NCBI RefSeq assembly: GCF_014650115.1
Contig: NZ_BMUI01000007.1
Span: 310,001 to 374,000 of the forward strand
DNA length: 64,000 nt
Source: Streptomyces olivaceoviridis
GTDB lineage: Bacteria; Actinomycetota; Actinomycetes; Streptomycetales; Streptomycetaceae
Reading direction: 5' to 3'
Part shown: piece after piece, positions 1 to 11,420 of the stretch
Numbering within the stretch: position 1 is the first letter of the stretch
Layout of the letters: the number at the start of each line of letters is the position of its first letter
Made by a program: the position numbers and the translations under genes
Notes under the pieces: model-generated
What the model was told of the DNA's origin: nothing
The model's database searches: none
What the model saw: the letters and a program-made list of their open reading frames with translations, nothing else

Positions 1-144
1 GTAGCTCGGTGTGCCGTGAGCGTAGGAAGCCCGGAGGCCCGGTTCGACGGGCAGCGTGTCACGTCCGCGGGTGGCCGGCGTGCCACCGTGTCACGTGTCC
101 GCGGTCCCATGTTTCACCGCCGTTGTCGCAGGTCGTCGCATGTT
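1..144. other. left-edge non-coding stretch with short direct repeats
   Basis: No gene is supported before the PucR stop. The stretch carries two related repeat pairs: GTGTCACGT-CCGCGG near 56 and, with two extra bases, near 88; and CATGTTTCACC near 108 and 139, the second running into the stop codon of the regulator. They may be terminator debris or binding sites; I see no clear hairpin. Confidence 0.35.
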
Positions 145-1710
145 TCACCCCTGTTGCGCGTCGTGCGCGAGGAGCGCGATGTGCACGGAGGCCGCCTGTT
201 CGAAATCGTCCAGGTCGACGCCGAGGCGGCCCTGTATGGCCTCCAGGCGGCGGTAGAGGGCCGGCCGGGAGACATGGTGGAGCTGGGCGGTGCGGGACTT
301 GTTGCGGCCCGTCGCCAGATAGGTCCGCAGGACGTTCAGCAGTTCCGGTTCGGCGTCGCACAGCAGCCCGTCCAGCTCGCGCTCGGCGAAGGACTGCACC
401 TGCGGGTCGTCGCGCAGCAGGCGGATCAGTCCGCGCAGATGGACGTCCTTGAGGCGGACGACGGCCGGCAGGTCGAGGGCGGCCGAGGAGCCGGCGACGG
501 CGACGGCGACGTGCCGGGCCTCGCGCAGCCCGGCGGGCACGTCGTCCCACGCGGTGCGGGGACCGGCGGCGGCGACCACGGCCGGGGACGCGGCGCGCAG
601 CCGGGTCGCGAAGTGGGCGGTGAGCGCCTCGGCGTCCTGGTCGCGGGCGAGGCTGAGCAGCACGGTGGCGGCGCCGGCGGCGAGCTCGGCGACGAGGCCG
701 GGCAGCCCCAGCAGACGCAGCACCCGGTCGAGCTGGCCGGGGGTGCGGCCCTGGACGACGAGCGGCACGAAGGTCCGGCGGTTGACCGGCAGCCCGGCGG
801 CCCGGGCCCGCGGCAGCAGCTGCCGGGCCGGTACGACCCCGGAGACGAGGTCGGTCAGCAGGCTCTGCGCGGACTGCTCCTCCCAGCTGTGCGCGCGGGC
901 GCCGCCGAGCATCCGGTGCAGCACCAGGGCCTCGGCGGCCCGGTCCGCGAGCAGCCGCCCGGTGGCCGCGTCGCCCCGGTAGCCGCAGAGCAGCAGCCGG
1001 CCCCACCGCTCCCCGCGCCCGCCCAGCTCGGCGCGGACCCAGCCGTCGCCGGCGCTGCCGCCGGCCTGCCGGGCGATCCGCTCCCAGTCGCGCAGCACGT
1101 CGTCCACCGCGGACCGCTCCCCCGCCGTGCCGAGGACGCGGTGGGCGAGGTTGGTGACGACGACCGGGCAGCCGCCGTGCCGGGCGACCTCGTCGAGCAG
1201 CCGTTGCAGCGGCGCCCCGGCCGTGATCAGCCCGGTGAGGGCGGTGCGTACGCTCTCCGACAGGCTGATCGCGGCGAACTTGCGCCGCACGAGCCGGGAC
1301 TGCACCTCCTCCGTGAGCTCGGCGAAGGGGAACGGCCGGTGCAGTACGACCAAGGGCAGCCCGCACCGCTCGGCGGCGCGGCGCATCACCTCGGGCGGCG
1401 CGGGGAAGGCCCGGCCGAGACCGAGGACGACGGCCGCCGCCTCCGCCCGGTGCAGGGACCGGATGTACTCGGCCTGCCGGGCCTCGTCCCCGGCGAGCAG
1501 CACACCGGTGGTGAGGACCATCTCACCGCCGCTGAGCATGACGCCGACGTCGGCGGCCTCGGCGACGTGCACCCAGCGCACCGGCCGGTCGAGCTGTGCG
1601 GCGCCGGCCACCACCTCGGGCTCCCCGGCGAGCACGCGCTCCAGGGTCAGCACCTGGCGCACGGAGAGGGCGGGTTCCAGCACGTTCCGGGGCTCCGAGG
1701 TGATGCTCAT
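145..1710 (-). CDS. PucR-family transcriptional regulator
   Basis: About 521 residues. The N-terminal part (roughly 20-140, from SVRQVLTLERVLAGEPEVVAG) is the PucR/purine-catabolism sensory domain. The C-terminus (about 455-515) is the PucR helix-turn-helix, with the typical 'LLNVLRTYLATGRNKSRTAQLHHVSRPALYRRLEAIQ' pattern shortened here to LRTYLATGRNKSRTAQLHHV. The start is the ATG giving MSITSEP, 17 bases after the aminotransferase stop, so it is the last gene of a three-gene operon. PucR proteins usually sense nitrogen-rich catabolites (purines, pyrimidines, amino acids); here it probably controls the two upstream catabolic genes. The ligand cannot be read from sequence. Confidence 0.85.
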   Translation of the reverse strand: MSITSEPRNVLEPALSVRQVLTLERVLAGEPEVVAGAAQLDRPVRWVHVAEAADVGVMLSGGEMVLTTGVLLAGDEARQAEYIRSLHRAEAAAVVLGLGRAFPAPPEVMRRAAERCGLPLVVLHRPFPFAELTEEVQSRLVRRKFAAISLSESVRTALTGLITAGAPLQRLLDEVARHGGCPVVVTNLAHRVLGTAGERSAVDDVLRDWERIARQAGGSAGDGWVRAELGGRGERWGRLLLCGYRGDAATGRLLADRAAEALVLHRMLGGARAHSWEEQSAQSLLTDLVSGVVPARQLLPRARAAGLPVNRRTFVPLVVQGRTPGQLDRVLRLLGLPGLVAELAAGAATVLLSLARDQDAEALTAHFATRLRAASPAVVAAAGPRTAWDDVPAGLREARHVAVAVAGSSAALDLPAVVRLKDVHLRGLIRLLRDDPQVQSFAERELDGLLCDAEPELLNVLRTYLATGRNKSRTAQLHHVSRPALYRRLEAIQGRLGVDLDDFEQAASVHIALLAHDAQQG

Positions 1711-1727
1711 GGCCGTACACCTGTTCT

Positions 1728-3011
1728 CTAGTACGTGCTCCTCAGTGCCTGTTCCAGGATCGCCGCGCCCTCCTCGGCCTCGGCGACCGTCAGCGACAGC
1801 GGCGGGCTGATCCGCAGGGCGCTGGTGTCGTGCCCGCCGCCCTTGCCGAGGAGCAGCCCGCCCTCCCGGGCCGCCTCCAGCACCGCCGCGACGGCCTGCG
1901 GGTCGGCCTCGTCCGTGCCCGGTCTGACCAGCTCGACGCCGATCATCAGCCCGCGTCCGCGCACCTCCCGCACCCCGGGCAGCTGCGCGCCGACCGCCCG
2001 CAACCGCTCGATGAGCAGGCCGCCGACGCGCCGGGCGTTGCCCTGGAGGTCGTGTTCGAGGAGGTAGGTGAGGTTGGCGAGGCCGGCGGCCATGGTGATC
2101 TGGGTGCCGCCGAAGGTGGAGATGCTGTTGGCGTCCAGGCAGTTCATGATCTCGGAGCGGGCGACGACCCCGCCGATGGACATGCCGTTGCCGATGCCCT
2201 TGGCAAAGGTGACGATGTCCGGCGGGCCGCTGCGGGCGTGCGCCTGCCAGCCCCAGAAGTGGTCGCCGGTGCGGCCCCAGCCGGTCTGTACCTCGTCGGC
2301 GATCCACAGGACGCCGTGCTCCTTCAGCACCTCCCGGAAGGAGGCGTAGAGACTGTCCGGCGGGGAGGTGAACCCGCCGACCCCCTGGACGGGTTCGGCG
2401 ATCAGCGCGGCCGGCGGCCGGGTGTGGCCGAGGACGTCCTTCAGGTCGGCGACACAGGCGTCGATGAACGCGCGGTCGTCGAGGTGGGCGAACGGCCCCC
2501 GGGTGCGCACGCCGCCGTGGACGTACAGGGTCTGGAGCGGGGAGAGGGAGGTCGGGGACCAGCCGCGGTTGCCGGTGACGCCGATCGCGCTGAAGGACCG
2601 GCCGTGGTAGCTGTTCCGCATGGCGAGGACGGTGTTGCTGCGCCGGTAGGTGGTGGCGAGCAGCAGGGCGGTGTCGTTGGCCTCGGTGCCGGAGGTCGTG
2701 AAGAACACGCGGGCGTCCGGGATGCCGCTCACCTGGGCGATCCGCTCGGCGAGTTCGACCATCGGCCGGTTGAGGTAGAGGGTGGAGGAGTGGATGATCC
2801 GGCCGGCCTGCTCGCTGACCGCCTTGGTCACCTCGGGCAGGGCGTGCGCGGTCAGCGTGGTCAGGATGCCGCCGAAGAAGTCCAGGTACCGCCGGCCGGA
2901 GGTGTCCCAGACGTGGCGTCCCTCGCCGTGGCTGAGCTCGATCGGGTCGTCGTAGTAGAGGGCGAGCCAGTCGGGCAGGACCCTGCGGTGGCGGGAGTAG
3001 AGGTCGTTCAC
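1728..3011 (-). CDS. class-III PLP aminotransferase (beta-alanine/omega-amino acid type)
   Basis: About 427 residues. Class-III (AGXT2/omega-transaminase) motifs are clear: TTSGTEAND in the cofactor pocket, EPVQGVGGF, DEVQTGWGRTG and the PLP-lysine segment FAKGIGNGMSIGGVVA. The GTG start (VNDLYSRH) overlaps the nitrilase stop as GTGA, so translation is probably coupled; the longer in-frame ATG lies inside the nitrilase gene and is less likely. Next to a beta-ureidopropionase-like amidohydrolase, the obvious role is to convert beta-alanine or beta-aminoisobutyrate to the semialdehyde in reductive pyrimidine breakdown. That role is inferred from context; alanine-glyoxylate transamination is an alternative. 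Confidence 0.83.
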   Translation of the reverse strand: MNDLYSRHRRVLPDWLALYYDDPIELSHGEGRHVWDTSGRRYLDFFGGILTTLTAHALPEVTKAVSEQAGRIIHSSTLYLNRPMVELAERIAQVSGIPDARVFFTTSGTEANDTALLLATTYRRSNTVLAMRNSYHGRSFSAIGVTGNRGWSPTSLSPLQTLYVHGGVRTRGPFAHLDDRAFIDACVADLKDVLGHTRPPAALIAEPVQGVGGFTSPPDSLYASFREVLKEHGVLWIADEVQTGWGRTGDHFWGWQAHARSGPPDIVTFAKGIGNGMSIGGVVARSEIMNCLDANSISTFGGTQITMAAGLANLTYLLEHDLQGNARRVGGLLIERLRAVGAQLPGVREVRGRGLMIGVELVRPGTDEADPQAVAAVLEAAREGGLLLGKGGGHDTSALRISPPLSLTVAEAEEGAAILEQALRSTY

Positions 3012-3850
3012 GGCTGCACCAGCCCTTCGTAGGCGTCGGGACGGCGGTCGCGGTAGAAGGCCCACTGCCGCCGCACTTCCTCGATGAGGTCGAAGTCCAG
3101 GTCGCGGACGAGGAGTTCCTCGCTCTTGTCGCTGGCGACCTCACCCACGAACTGTCCGCGCGGATCGACGAAGTACGACGTCCCGTAGAAGTCGTTGTCG
3201 CCGTACTCCTCCTGCCCGACCCGGTTGATGGCGGCGATGTAGTACTCGTTGGCGACGGCCGCGGCGGGCTGCTCCAGCTGCCACAGGTGGGCGGACAGGC
3301 CCCGGTGGGTGGCGGACGGGTTGTAGACCAACTGGGCGCCGTTGAGACCGAGTTGCCGCCAGCCTTCCGGGAAGTGGCGGTCGTAGCAGATGTAGACGCC
3401 GATCCGGCCGACGGCGGTGTCGAAGACGGGCCAGCCGAGGTTGCCGGGCTTGAAGTAGTACTTCTCCCAGAAGCCCTTGACCTGCGGGATGTGGTGCTTG
3501 CGGTACTTGCCGAGGTAGGTGCCGTCGGCGTCGATCACGGCGGCGGTGTTGTAGTAGAAGCCGGACCCCTCGACCTCGAAGACCGGGACGACGATCACCA
3601 TGCCGGTCTCGCGCGCCAGCTCCCGCATCCGGCGCACGGTCGGGCCGTCGGGCACGGGCTCGGCCCAGCGGTAGTGCTCCGGCTCCTGGACCTGGCAGAA
3701 GTAGGGGGCGTTGAAGACCTCCTGGAACCCGATGATCCGCGCGCCCCGGCGGGCCGCCTCGCGGGCGTGCTCCTCGTGTTTCGCGACCATGGACTCGGTG
3801 TCGCCGGTCCAGGTGGCCTGGACCAGAGCGGCGCGGACGACGTTGGTCAT
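3008..3850 (-). CDS. nitrilase-superfamily amidohydrolase, beta-ureidopropionase-like
   Basis: 280 residues, a normal length for the carbon-nitrogen hydrolase fold. The catalytic triad is visible: Glu44 in GFQEVFNAPYF, Lys118 in GKYRKHHIP and Cys155 in VYICYDRHFPEGWR. The YFCQVQ and CYDRHFPE segments are typical of beta-ureidopropionases and N-carbamoyl amidases. Start ATG with AAGGAG a few bases upstream. It is the first gene of the operon; its product (a beta-amino acid) would be the substrate of the next enzyme. Dihydropyrimidinase, the expected preceding step, is not in the window on either side of this operon, though it could lie beyond the left edge. Confidence 0.85.
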   Translation of the reverse strand: MTNVVRAALVQATWTGDTESMVAKHEEHAREAARRGARIIGFQEVFNAPYFCQVQEPEHYRWAEPVPDGPTVRRMRELARETGMVIVVPVFEVEGSGFYYNTAAVIDADGTYLGKYRKHHIPQVKGFWEKYYFKPGNLGWPVFDTAVGRIGVYICYDRHFPEGWRQLGLNGAQLVYNPSATHRGLSAHLWQLEQPAAAVANEYYIAAINRVGQEEYGDNDFYGTSYFVDPRGQFVGEVASDKSEELLVRDLDFDLIEEVRRQWAFYRDRRPDAYEGLVQP

Positions 3851-4055
3851 GAGCTGCTCCTTCGACGCGACGTCAGAGCCTCTACGCCCGTAGAGCAGGC
3901 GGTAGATTGACGAAAGTAAGCCTCCGCGCGGCCCTTGCCAAGACCATCGCCGCCAACCCGCTGAGTCGATCTCGATTCACACCCCGGTGGGTGAGCCGCC
4001 GGCCCGGCCCGGGGCGCGGACCGTGACACACCAGGACACTAACCCCCCTGGCCCG

Positions 4056-5552
4056 TCACGCGGTGCACCCGGCGACACGCAGGGCGTGCACGAGGTCCCG
4101 GTGCCGCTCGCCGGAGACGCCGAGCGCGGCCTCCAGCAGCAGCGGGACCAGGCGCCCGGGGTCGGCGGCGACACACCGGGCGGCCTCCTCGGGGGGACGG
4201 ACGCGCACGTGGGCGTCCAGCAGGGCCCGCGCCTCCCGCCGCCTGCCCTCGTCCTCCATCCGCAGCACGGCCGCGCCGATCTGCTCCGCCGGCCGGGCCA
4301 CGCCCTGCCGCAGCAGTCGCCGGCCGTCGTCGTCCCGGCCGGCCGCGGTGAGCGCGTCGGCGGCGGCGACCAGCCGCTCGGGGGGCAGCGCGGCGGCCTC
4401 CCACAGCAGCGTGGCCCAGTCGGCGCCGAGCCCGGCCCGGTGCAGGGCGTCCGCGAGCAGCGGCAGCCGGCCCACGGGCCACCGCGCGGCCTCGACCAGC
4501 ACCACGTGCGCCTCCCCGCTCCGGCCCTCGCCCCGCAACCGCGCCAGCCGCCCGACGACCCCGTCGACGGCCTCGCGGGCCCCCTCGTCCACGGCCGCGC
4601 CGTCCGGCACCGACGGCTCCGCCACCTCCCCGGCCCCGGCGAACCGGGCCCCCCGCGGCGACCGCGGCCCACCGTCCGCGCCGCCACTCCCGGAGGCCTG
4701 CGGTACGACGACGGGCGCGGCCTCCGCACCTTCGACGACCCCGGCGAACCGGGCACTGCCACGGCGACGTCTGCGGGCTTGGGGGCCGGGGGTGTGCGCG
4801 GGGGTGGCGCCGGGCGAGGAGGGGCCTTCGGCTTCGGCACCGGCGGCCGGTGAAGCGGGCAGGTCAGACGCGGCCGTCCGGGAGGACGAGGCAGGCGGTA
4901 CGACGCCGTGGCGGGCCTCCTCGGGGGCCAGTGCGGCCCGGGGGCGGGGAGCCGCGGGCGGAACGGTGCGGGAAGGACGGACGGCGACGTCAGGCGCGGG
5001 CGCGGCACCGGGGGTGGGTCCGGGCCGGCCTCCCGCAGGACCCGTCCGCCGGTCCAGCGCCTCCAGGCGGGCGCGGAGTTCCGCGCAGCGGGACGTGGCG
5101 CGGGTGTGGTCGTCGTGGGCCCAGGCGAGGTCGAGCCGGAGGGCGTCGGCCTGGTCCCCGGGGAGCGGCGTGGACAGCCTGCGGCTCAGTCCGGCGTGGC
5201 GTTCCGCCGCGTACCGCTGCTCGCGGAGCATGACGTCGAGCCGGTCGGCCAGGGCGTCCCGGGCGCCGGGCCGGGCGTCGTGCGCGGTGACCGCGGCGGC
5301 GTGCAGCGCGCGGGCCCGTTCCCGCTCGGCCCCCGCGGCGGCGGGACCGTACAGCGCGCCGAGATCCTCCAGCAGCGCCTCCACCACGTCCCACGGCGCC
5401 ACCTCGCGCCCGTCCAGGCAGGCGCGCATGCCCTCGGGGTCCCGCTGCCAGAAGACCCCGTTCCAGCCGCCGCGCGGATCGAGGCGCGCCAGCAGAGAGT
5501 CCAGGTAGCTCGCGAACTCCCGTACCTGACCGGGAAGTTGATCCACAGCCAT
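4056..5552 (-). CDS. uncharacterised Streptomyces protein with coiled N-terminus and Pro-rich linker
   Basis: About 498 residues, no enzyme motif recognised. Residues 1-165 are charged and helical, with short coiled-coil-like stretches around AELRARLEAL and a WNGVFWQRDPEGM motif near 30. Residues 170-300 form a Pro/Ala/Ser-rich low-complexity linker. Residues 310-498 are Ala/Leu/Arg-rich helices in about 40-residue units (RLARLRGEGRSGEAHVVLVE, ADALHRAGLGADWATLLWEA), resembling helical TPR-like repeats. Streptomyces homologues of this style are often mislabelled 'UL36 tegument protein'. It stands alone between the nitrilase promoter region and a small regulator. A scaffold role is a guess only. 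Confidence 0.6.
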   Translation of the reverse strand: MAVDQLPGQVREFASYLDSLLARLDPRGGWNGVFWQRDPEGMRACLDGREVAPWDVVEALLEDLGALYGPAAAGAERERARALHAAAVTAHDARPGARDALADRLDVMLREQRYAAERHAGLSRRLSTPLPGDQADALRLDLAWAHDDHTRATSRCAELRARLEALDRRTGPAGGRPGPTPGAAPAPDVAVRPSRTVPPAAPRPRAALAPEEARHGVVPPASSSRTAASDLPASPAAGAEAEGPSSPGATPAHTPGPQARRRRRGSARFAGVVEGAEAAPVVVPQASGSGGADGGPRSPRGARFAGAGEVAEPSVPDGAAVDEGAREAVDGVVGRLARLRGEGRSGEAHVVLVEAARWPVGRLPLLADALHRAGLGADWATLLWEAAALPPERLVAAADALTAAGRDDDGRRLLRQGVARPAEQIGAAVLRMEDEGRRREARALLDAHVRVRPPEEAARCVAADPGRLVPLLLEAALGVSGERHRDLVHALRVAGCTA

Positions 5553-5703
5553 CGCCCAGCTCCCGCCCGACCGCCGGCACTCTCGTCCCGGTAGGCAACA
5601 CCAGCGGTGTTACGGACTTGCTACGGAGAGTTTTCCGGCGGCACGCGAACCGCTCATCGCGGGATCTCGACCGTTGCGCGTCCGACCCCGCCACACGGGC
5701 TCC

Positions 5704-5964
5704 TCAGACGGCCACCAGGGCACACCGGGCGACCAGGTCGTCCATCGACAGGCCGAGGACGCGCGCCAGCGCGGCCACGGTGAAGAACGCCGGCGTCGGC
5801 GCCCGCCCCGTCTCGATCTTGCGCAGCGTCTCGGCCGAGACGCCCGCCTCGGCGGCGACGTCGACCATGCTCCGGTCACCGCGCGCCGCCCGCAGCAACC
5901 GCCCGAGCCGCTCGCCGCGTTCACGCTCTTCGGGGGTGAGGGGGGTGCGCACCATACGGCCCAT
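5704..5964 (-). CDS. small XRE-family helix-turn-helix regulator
   Basis: 83-86 residues. The HTH (about 22-77) reads LGRLLRAARGDRSMVDVAAEAG followed by VSAETLRKIETGRAPTPAFFTVAALARVLGLSMDDL, a Cro/C1-type fold. Two in-frame ATGs lie nine bases apart (MGRMVRT or MVRT). It is divergent from the remnant of a methionine aminopeptidase gene and shares a promoter region with it; small XRE regulators paired this way with map-like genes are familiar in Streptomyces. A perfect 10-bp palindrome between the two genes is a candidate operator. The regulator looks intact although its presumed target has decayed. Confidence 0.75.
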   Translation of the reverse strand: MGRMVRTPLTPEERERGERLGRLLRAARGDRSMVDVAAEAGVSAETLRKIETGRAPTPAFFTVAALARVLGLSMDDLVARCALVAV

Positions 5965-5997
5965 TCTAATACCACCCCGCACCGATCCCCCATTCAA

Positions 5998-6007
5998 ATA
6001 CCGGTAT
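5998..6007. promoter_or_regulatory. candidate operator palindrome ATACCGGTAT
   Basis: A perfect 10-bp inverted repeat in an AT-rich patch between the divergent HTH gene and the map remnant. AT-rich hexamers suitable for -10 boxes (TACTAT on the minus strand, TATAGT on the plus) overlap it. Its position fits autoregulation by the XRE protein; binding is inferred. Confidence 0.45.
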
Positions 6008-6017
6008 AGTAATTGGA

Positions 6018-6428
6018 GTGGTCGCACTGAAGACGGCGTCTCCCCGCTGGAGCTGGACGAGGCGGCCCGGAAGGTGCTGCGCGCAGCGGGCGCGTCCTCA
6101 CCGTTCCTCGGCCACGAGGCGGCGGTGGCCGGGAACCGAGTCGGCGCCATCGCGCACGCCGTCGGCCGGGGCTGCCGCACGGCCGGTCGCGGCATCCTGG
6201 ACGGCTTCGGCGGGCACGGCGTGGGCCGCCGTGGGCTCGACCGCGGCCGGGGCGGTGGCCCTCGCCATCGAGCCCCTGGGGACCGGGAGCGGCCAGGACG
6301 CCTGCCAGGTGGCGGGCGCCGGCCGGACGCTCCGCACGAACGACGGCTTCCGCGCCGCCCACGTCGAGCACACGGTGGCGATCACGGAGGACGGCCCCCG
6401 GGTCCCGACCGCACGAGAAGTCCCGTGA
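6018..6428 (+). pseudogene. map: remnant of type I methionine aminopeptidase
   Basis: About 137 codons against roughly 255-285 for the family, spread over two frames. It begins VVALKT, then shifts to SPLELDEAARKVLRAAGASSPFLG and a GHGVGR block (family GHGIGR), then shifts again to VALAIEPLGTG...AGRTLRTNDGFRAAHVEHTVAITEDGPR, which matches the enzyme's C-terminus (LAIEPM, TLRT-DGS-AAH-EHTV). The central half with most metal ligands is deleted. It is a dead gene; initiator-Met removal must be done by another map copy. The intact divergent XRE gene was probably its regulator. Confidence 0.8.
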
Positions 6429-6594
6429 GGGGCGCGGGCCGCCCCCCGCGCTCGCGCGAGCGCCGTGCCGGACCGGCGCCCCACCCTCCTGGGCGGACAT
6501 GCCCACCCCTACGGATCGTGTCATCGTGGGCATGAGCAACCCGCCCCCGGGTTACCCGGCCGCTCCGCATGTCGTCAGCGAAGGAACCCACGCG

Positions 6595-9136
<2,542 letters not shown>

Positions 9137-9138
<2 letters not shown>

Positions 9139-9163
9139 CGGCAGGGCCGTGGGCCCTGCCGTC
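9137..9163. terminator. strong hairpin between convergent genes
   Basis: Perfect 12-bp stem (GACGGCAGGGCC / GGCCCTGCCGTC) with a 3-base loop, starting inside the stop codon of the Clp gene. A second smaller hairpin (CGGGCC / GGCCCG at 9173-9187) follows. Placed between two convergent genes it probably acts in both directions; no T-tract, as is usual in Streptomyces. Confidence 0.75.
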
Positions 9164-9191
9164 GGCGCGGCTCGGGCCGTGGGCCCGGCCG

Positions 9192-10994
9192 TCAGCGCGC
9201 CGGGTCCACCACCATCGCCGAGCCGCCACCGCGCCGTACCTTCTCGGCGGCGGCCAGCCACTTGCCGTCCGGCAGCCGCTGCACGCCCGTGGCCGCGCCG
9301 ATCTCCGGGTTGAGGCTGAAGGAGTGCCCGATGGCCTCCAGCCGCTTCCTCAGGTCGCTGTCGTACAGCCCCGGTTCCAGCTCGGTCCGGGCGGCGTTGC
9401 GCTGGCTGGCGCGCGGTGCGGCGATCGCGTCCACCAGGGGCAGTTTCCGGTCCAGGAACCCGGTGAGCGTCTGGAGCACGGTGGTGACGATGGTCGCGCC
9501 GCCGGGTGAACCGAGCGCCACGACGGGCCTGTTGTGCCGGTCCAGGACGATCGTCGGGGAGATCGAGGAGCGCGGGCGCTTGCCCGAGCCCGGCAGGTTC
9601 GGGTCGTGCACGGCCGGGTTGGCCGGGGCGAAGGAGAAGTCGGTCAGCTCGTTGTTGAGCAGGAAGCCCCGGCCCGGGACGGTGATGCCGCTGCCGCCGG
9701 TCTGCTCGATGGTGAGCGTGTAGGCGACGACGTTGCCCCACTTGTCGGCCACGGTGAGGTGGGTGGTGTTCTCCCCCTCGTACGTCGTCGGGGCCGCCGT
9801 ACCGCCCTGGCCGCAGGGGGCCGGGTGCCGGGGGTCGCCGGGCGCGAGCGGGCTGGTGAGGACCGCGTCGTCCTTGATCAGGCAGGCGCGGGAGTCGGCG
9901 TACCGCTGGGACAGCAGTTGCGCGGTCGGGACGTCCTCGAAGGCGGGGTCGCCGACCCAGCGTCCGCGGTCGGCGAAGGCGATGCGGCTGGCCTCGATGT
10001 AGTGGTGCAGGTACTGCACCTCGCTCGCCTTCGACAGGTCGGTGTTCTGAAGGATGTTGAGCGCCTCGCCGACCGTGGTGCCGCCGGAGGAGGAGGGCGC
10101 GATGGAGTACACGTTCAGGCCGCGGTACGACGTCCTGGTGGGCGCCTGGAGCTTGGCGCGGTAGACGGCGAAGTCCTTCTCGGCCAGCTTGCCGGGGCGG
10201 GCGTTCCAGCCGGAGGCGGGGTCCACGGGCGGGTGTTCGACCGTCTTGACGATGTCGTCGCCGATGTCCCCGCGGTAGACCGAGCCGATGCCCTGCCGGC
10301 CCAGTTGCTCGTAGGTGCGGGCGAGTTCGGGGTTCTTGAACGTGGAACCGACGACGGGCAGCCGTCCGTTCGGCAGGAACAGCTTCGCGGTGTCCGGGAA
10401 GTAGCGGAACCGGGTCTCGTTCGAGGCGGTCTGCGCACGGAAGGTGTCGTCCACCGTGAAGCCGTCGCGGGCGATGCGCTCGGCGGGCTTCAGCAGGGTG
10501 CCGAGCCGCTTGCTGCCCCACTGGTCCAGCGCCTTCTGCCAGGTGGCGGGCGTGCCCGGGGTGCCGACGCTCAGACCGCTGCTGACGGCGTCGGCGAAGG
10601 CGAGCGGTTTGCCGTTCTCCGTGAACAGGTCGGCGTCGGCGCTCAGCGGCGCGGTCTCGCGCCCGTCGACGGTGTGCACCGTGCGGGACTTGGCGTCGTA
10701 GTAGACGAAGTAGCCGCCTCCGCCGATGCCGGCCGAGTAGGGCTCGGTGACGCCGAGCGCGGCGGCGGTGGCGACGGCCGCGTCGACCGCGTTGCCGCCG
10801 TGCTTGAGCACCTCGATGCCGACGGCGGAGGCGTCGGCGTCGACGCTGGCGACGGCGCCGCCGTAGCCGACGGCCACCGGGACCTTCGCCGGTGTCCTGT
10901 TCGCCGTCGCGGCGGGCGGCGCCGCCGCCCCCACCGACACCATGGCGGCCGAGACCGCCAGAACCGCCAGTTTCCGCGTGCCTGGACGACCCAT
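9192..10994 (-). CDS. ggt: secreted gamma-glutamyltransferase
   Basis: About 600 residues. The N-terminus (MGRPGTRKLAVLAVSAAMVS...) is a Sec signal peptide, then VASVDADASAVGIEVLKHGGNAVDAAVA, the family's start. The autocleavage/nucleophile threonine is in GENTTHLTVADKWGN and the gamma-glutamyl-binding region in RPRSSISPTIVLD and GSPGGATIVTTVLQ. The enzyme is made as one chain and cuts itself before the catalytic Thr. It hydrolyses or transfers gamma-glutamyl groups from glutathione-like peptides outside the cell. GGGAGG lies upstream of the ATG. It is divergent from the truncated gene at 11104. Confidence 0.92.
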   Translation of the reverse strand: MGRPGTRKLAVLAVSAAMVSVGAAAPPAATANRTPAKVPVAVGYGGAVASVDADASAVGIEVLKHGGNAVDAAVATAAALGVTEPYSAGIGGGGYFVYYDAKSRTVHTVDGRETAPLSADADLFTENGKPLAFADAVSSGLSVGTPGTPATWQKALDQWGSKRLGTLLKPAERIARDGFTVDDTFRAQTASNETRFRYFPDTAKLFLPNGRLPVVGSTFKNPELARTYEQLGRQGIGSVYRGDIGDDIVKTVEHPPVDPASGWNARPGKLAEKDFAVYRAKLQAPTRTSYRGLNVYSIAPSSSGGTTVGEALNILQNTDLSKASEVQYLHHYIEASRIAFADRGRWVGDPAFEDVPTAQLLSQRYADSRACLIKDDAVLTSPLAPGDPRHPAPCGQGGTAAPTTYEGENTTHLTVADKWGNVVAYTLTIEQTGGSGITVPGRGFLLNNELTDFSFAPANPAVHDPNLPGSGKRPRSSISPTIVLDRHNRPVVALGSPGGATIVTTVLQTLTGFLDRKLPLVDAIAAPRASQRNAARTELEPGLYDSDLRKRLEAIGHSFSLNPEIGAATGVQRLPDGKWLAAAEKVRRGGGSAMVVDPAR

Positions 10995-11103
10995 CCGTAC
11001 CTCCCGTCGGGACAAGTCCGCGCAGCGTAACCGGATAACCGGTACTACCGACAGTACGCCTGCGCACCGCGGTCGTCGTCCGGGCCCGCTACCGTGCGCG
11101 GCC

Positions 11104-11420
11104 ATGAACGACGACGTGCGCAACATCGTCCTCGGGGTCATGGCCACGGGCGTCTCGGCCGCGCTGGGCTGGGTCGCCCGGACGTACCTGTGGAAGCGCC
11201 GGCTGCGCCGCAAGCAGTCCTTCTTCGGGCTGCCGGACCACGCCGAGTCGCTGTTGGTGGTCAACCGCAACGCGGGCGGGCCGGAGCTGTCGGTGATGCG
11301 GCACGACGTGTTCGCCCTGCTGGAACTGTCCGCCCTCATCAAGGACTGCAACGCCCACGCGCGGGTGGTGGCGCACGACGCCGCCCAGCAGGGGTTCGGC
11401 GAGCGCACGGAGGTCTGCCG
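11104..11420 (+). pseudogene. 5' remnant of a membrane-anchored Streptomyces protein
   Basis: Starts normally (MNDDVRNIVLGVMATGVSAALGW, one N-terminal membrane helix, then KRRLRRKQSFFGLPDHAES). It stays gene-like through VMRHDVFALLELSALIKDCNAH to about FGERTE near 11405, after which the reading frame is lost and the sequence becomes the back half of an unrelated hydrolase. The family is one I know only as hypothetical proteins with an N-terminal anchor. Read as the left side of a deletion junction. Confidence 0.65.
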
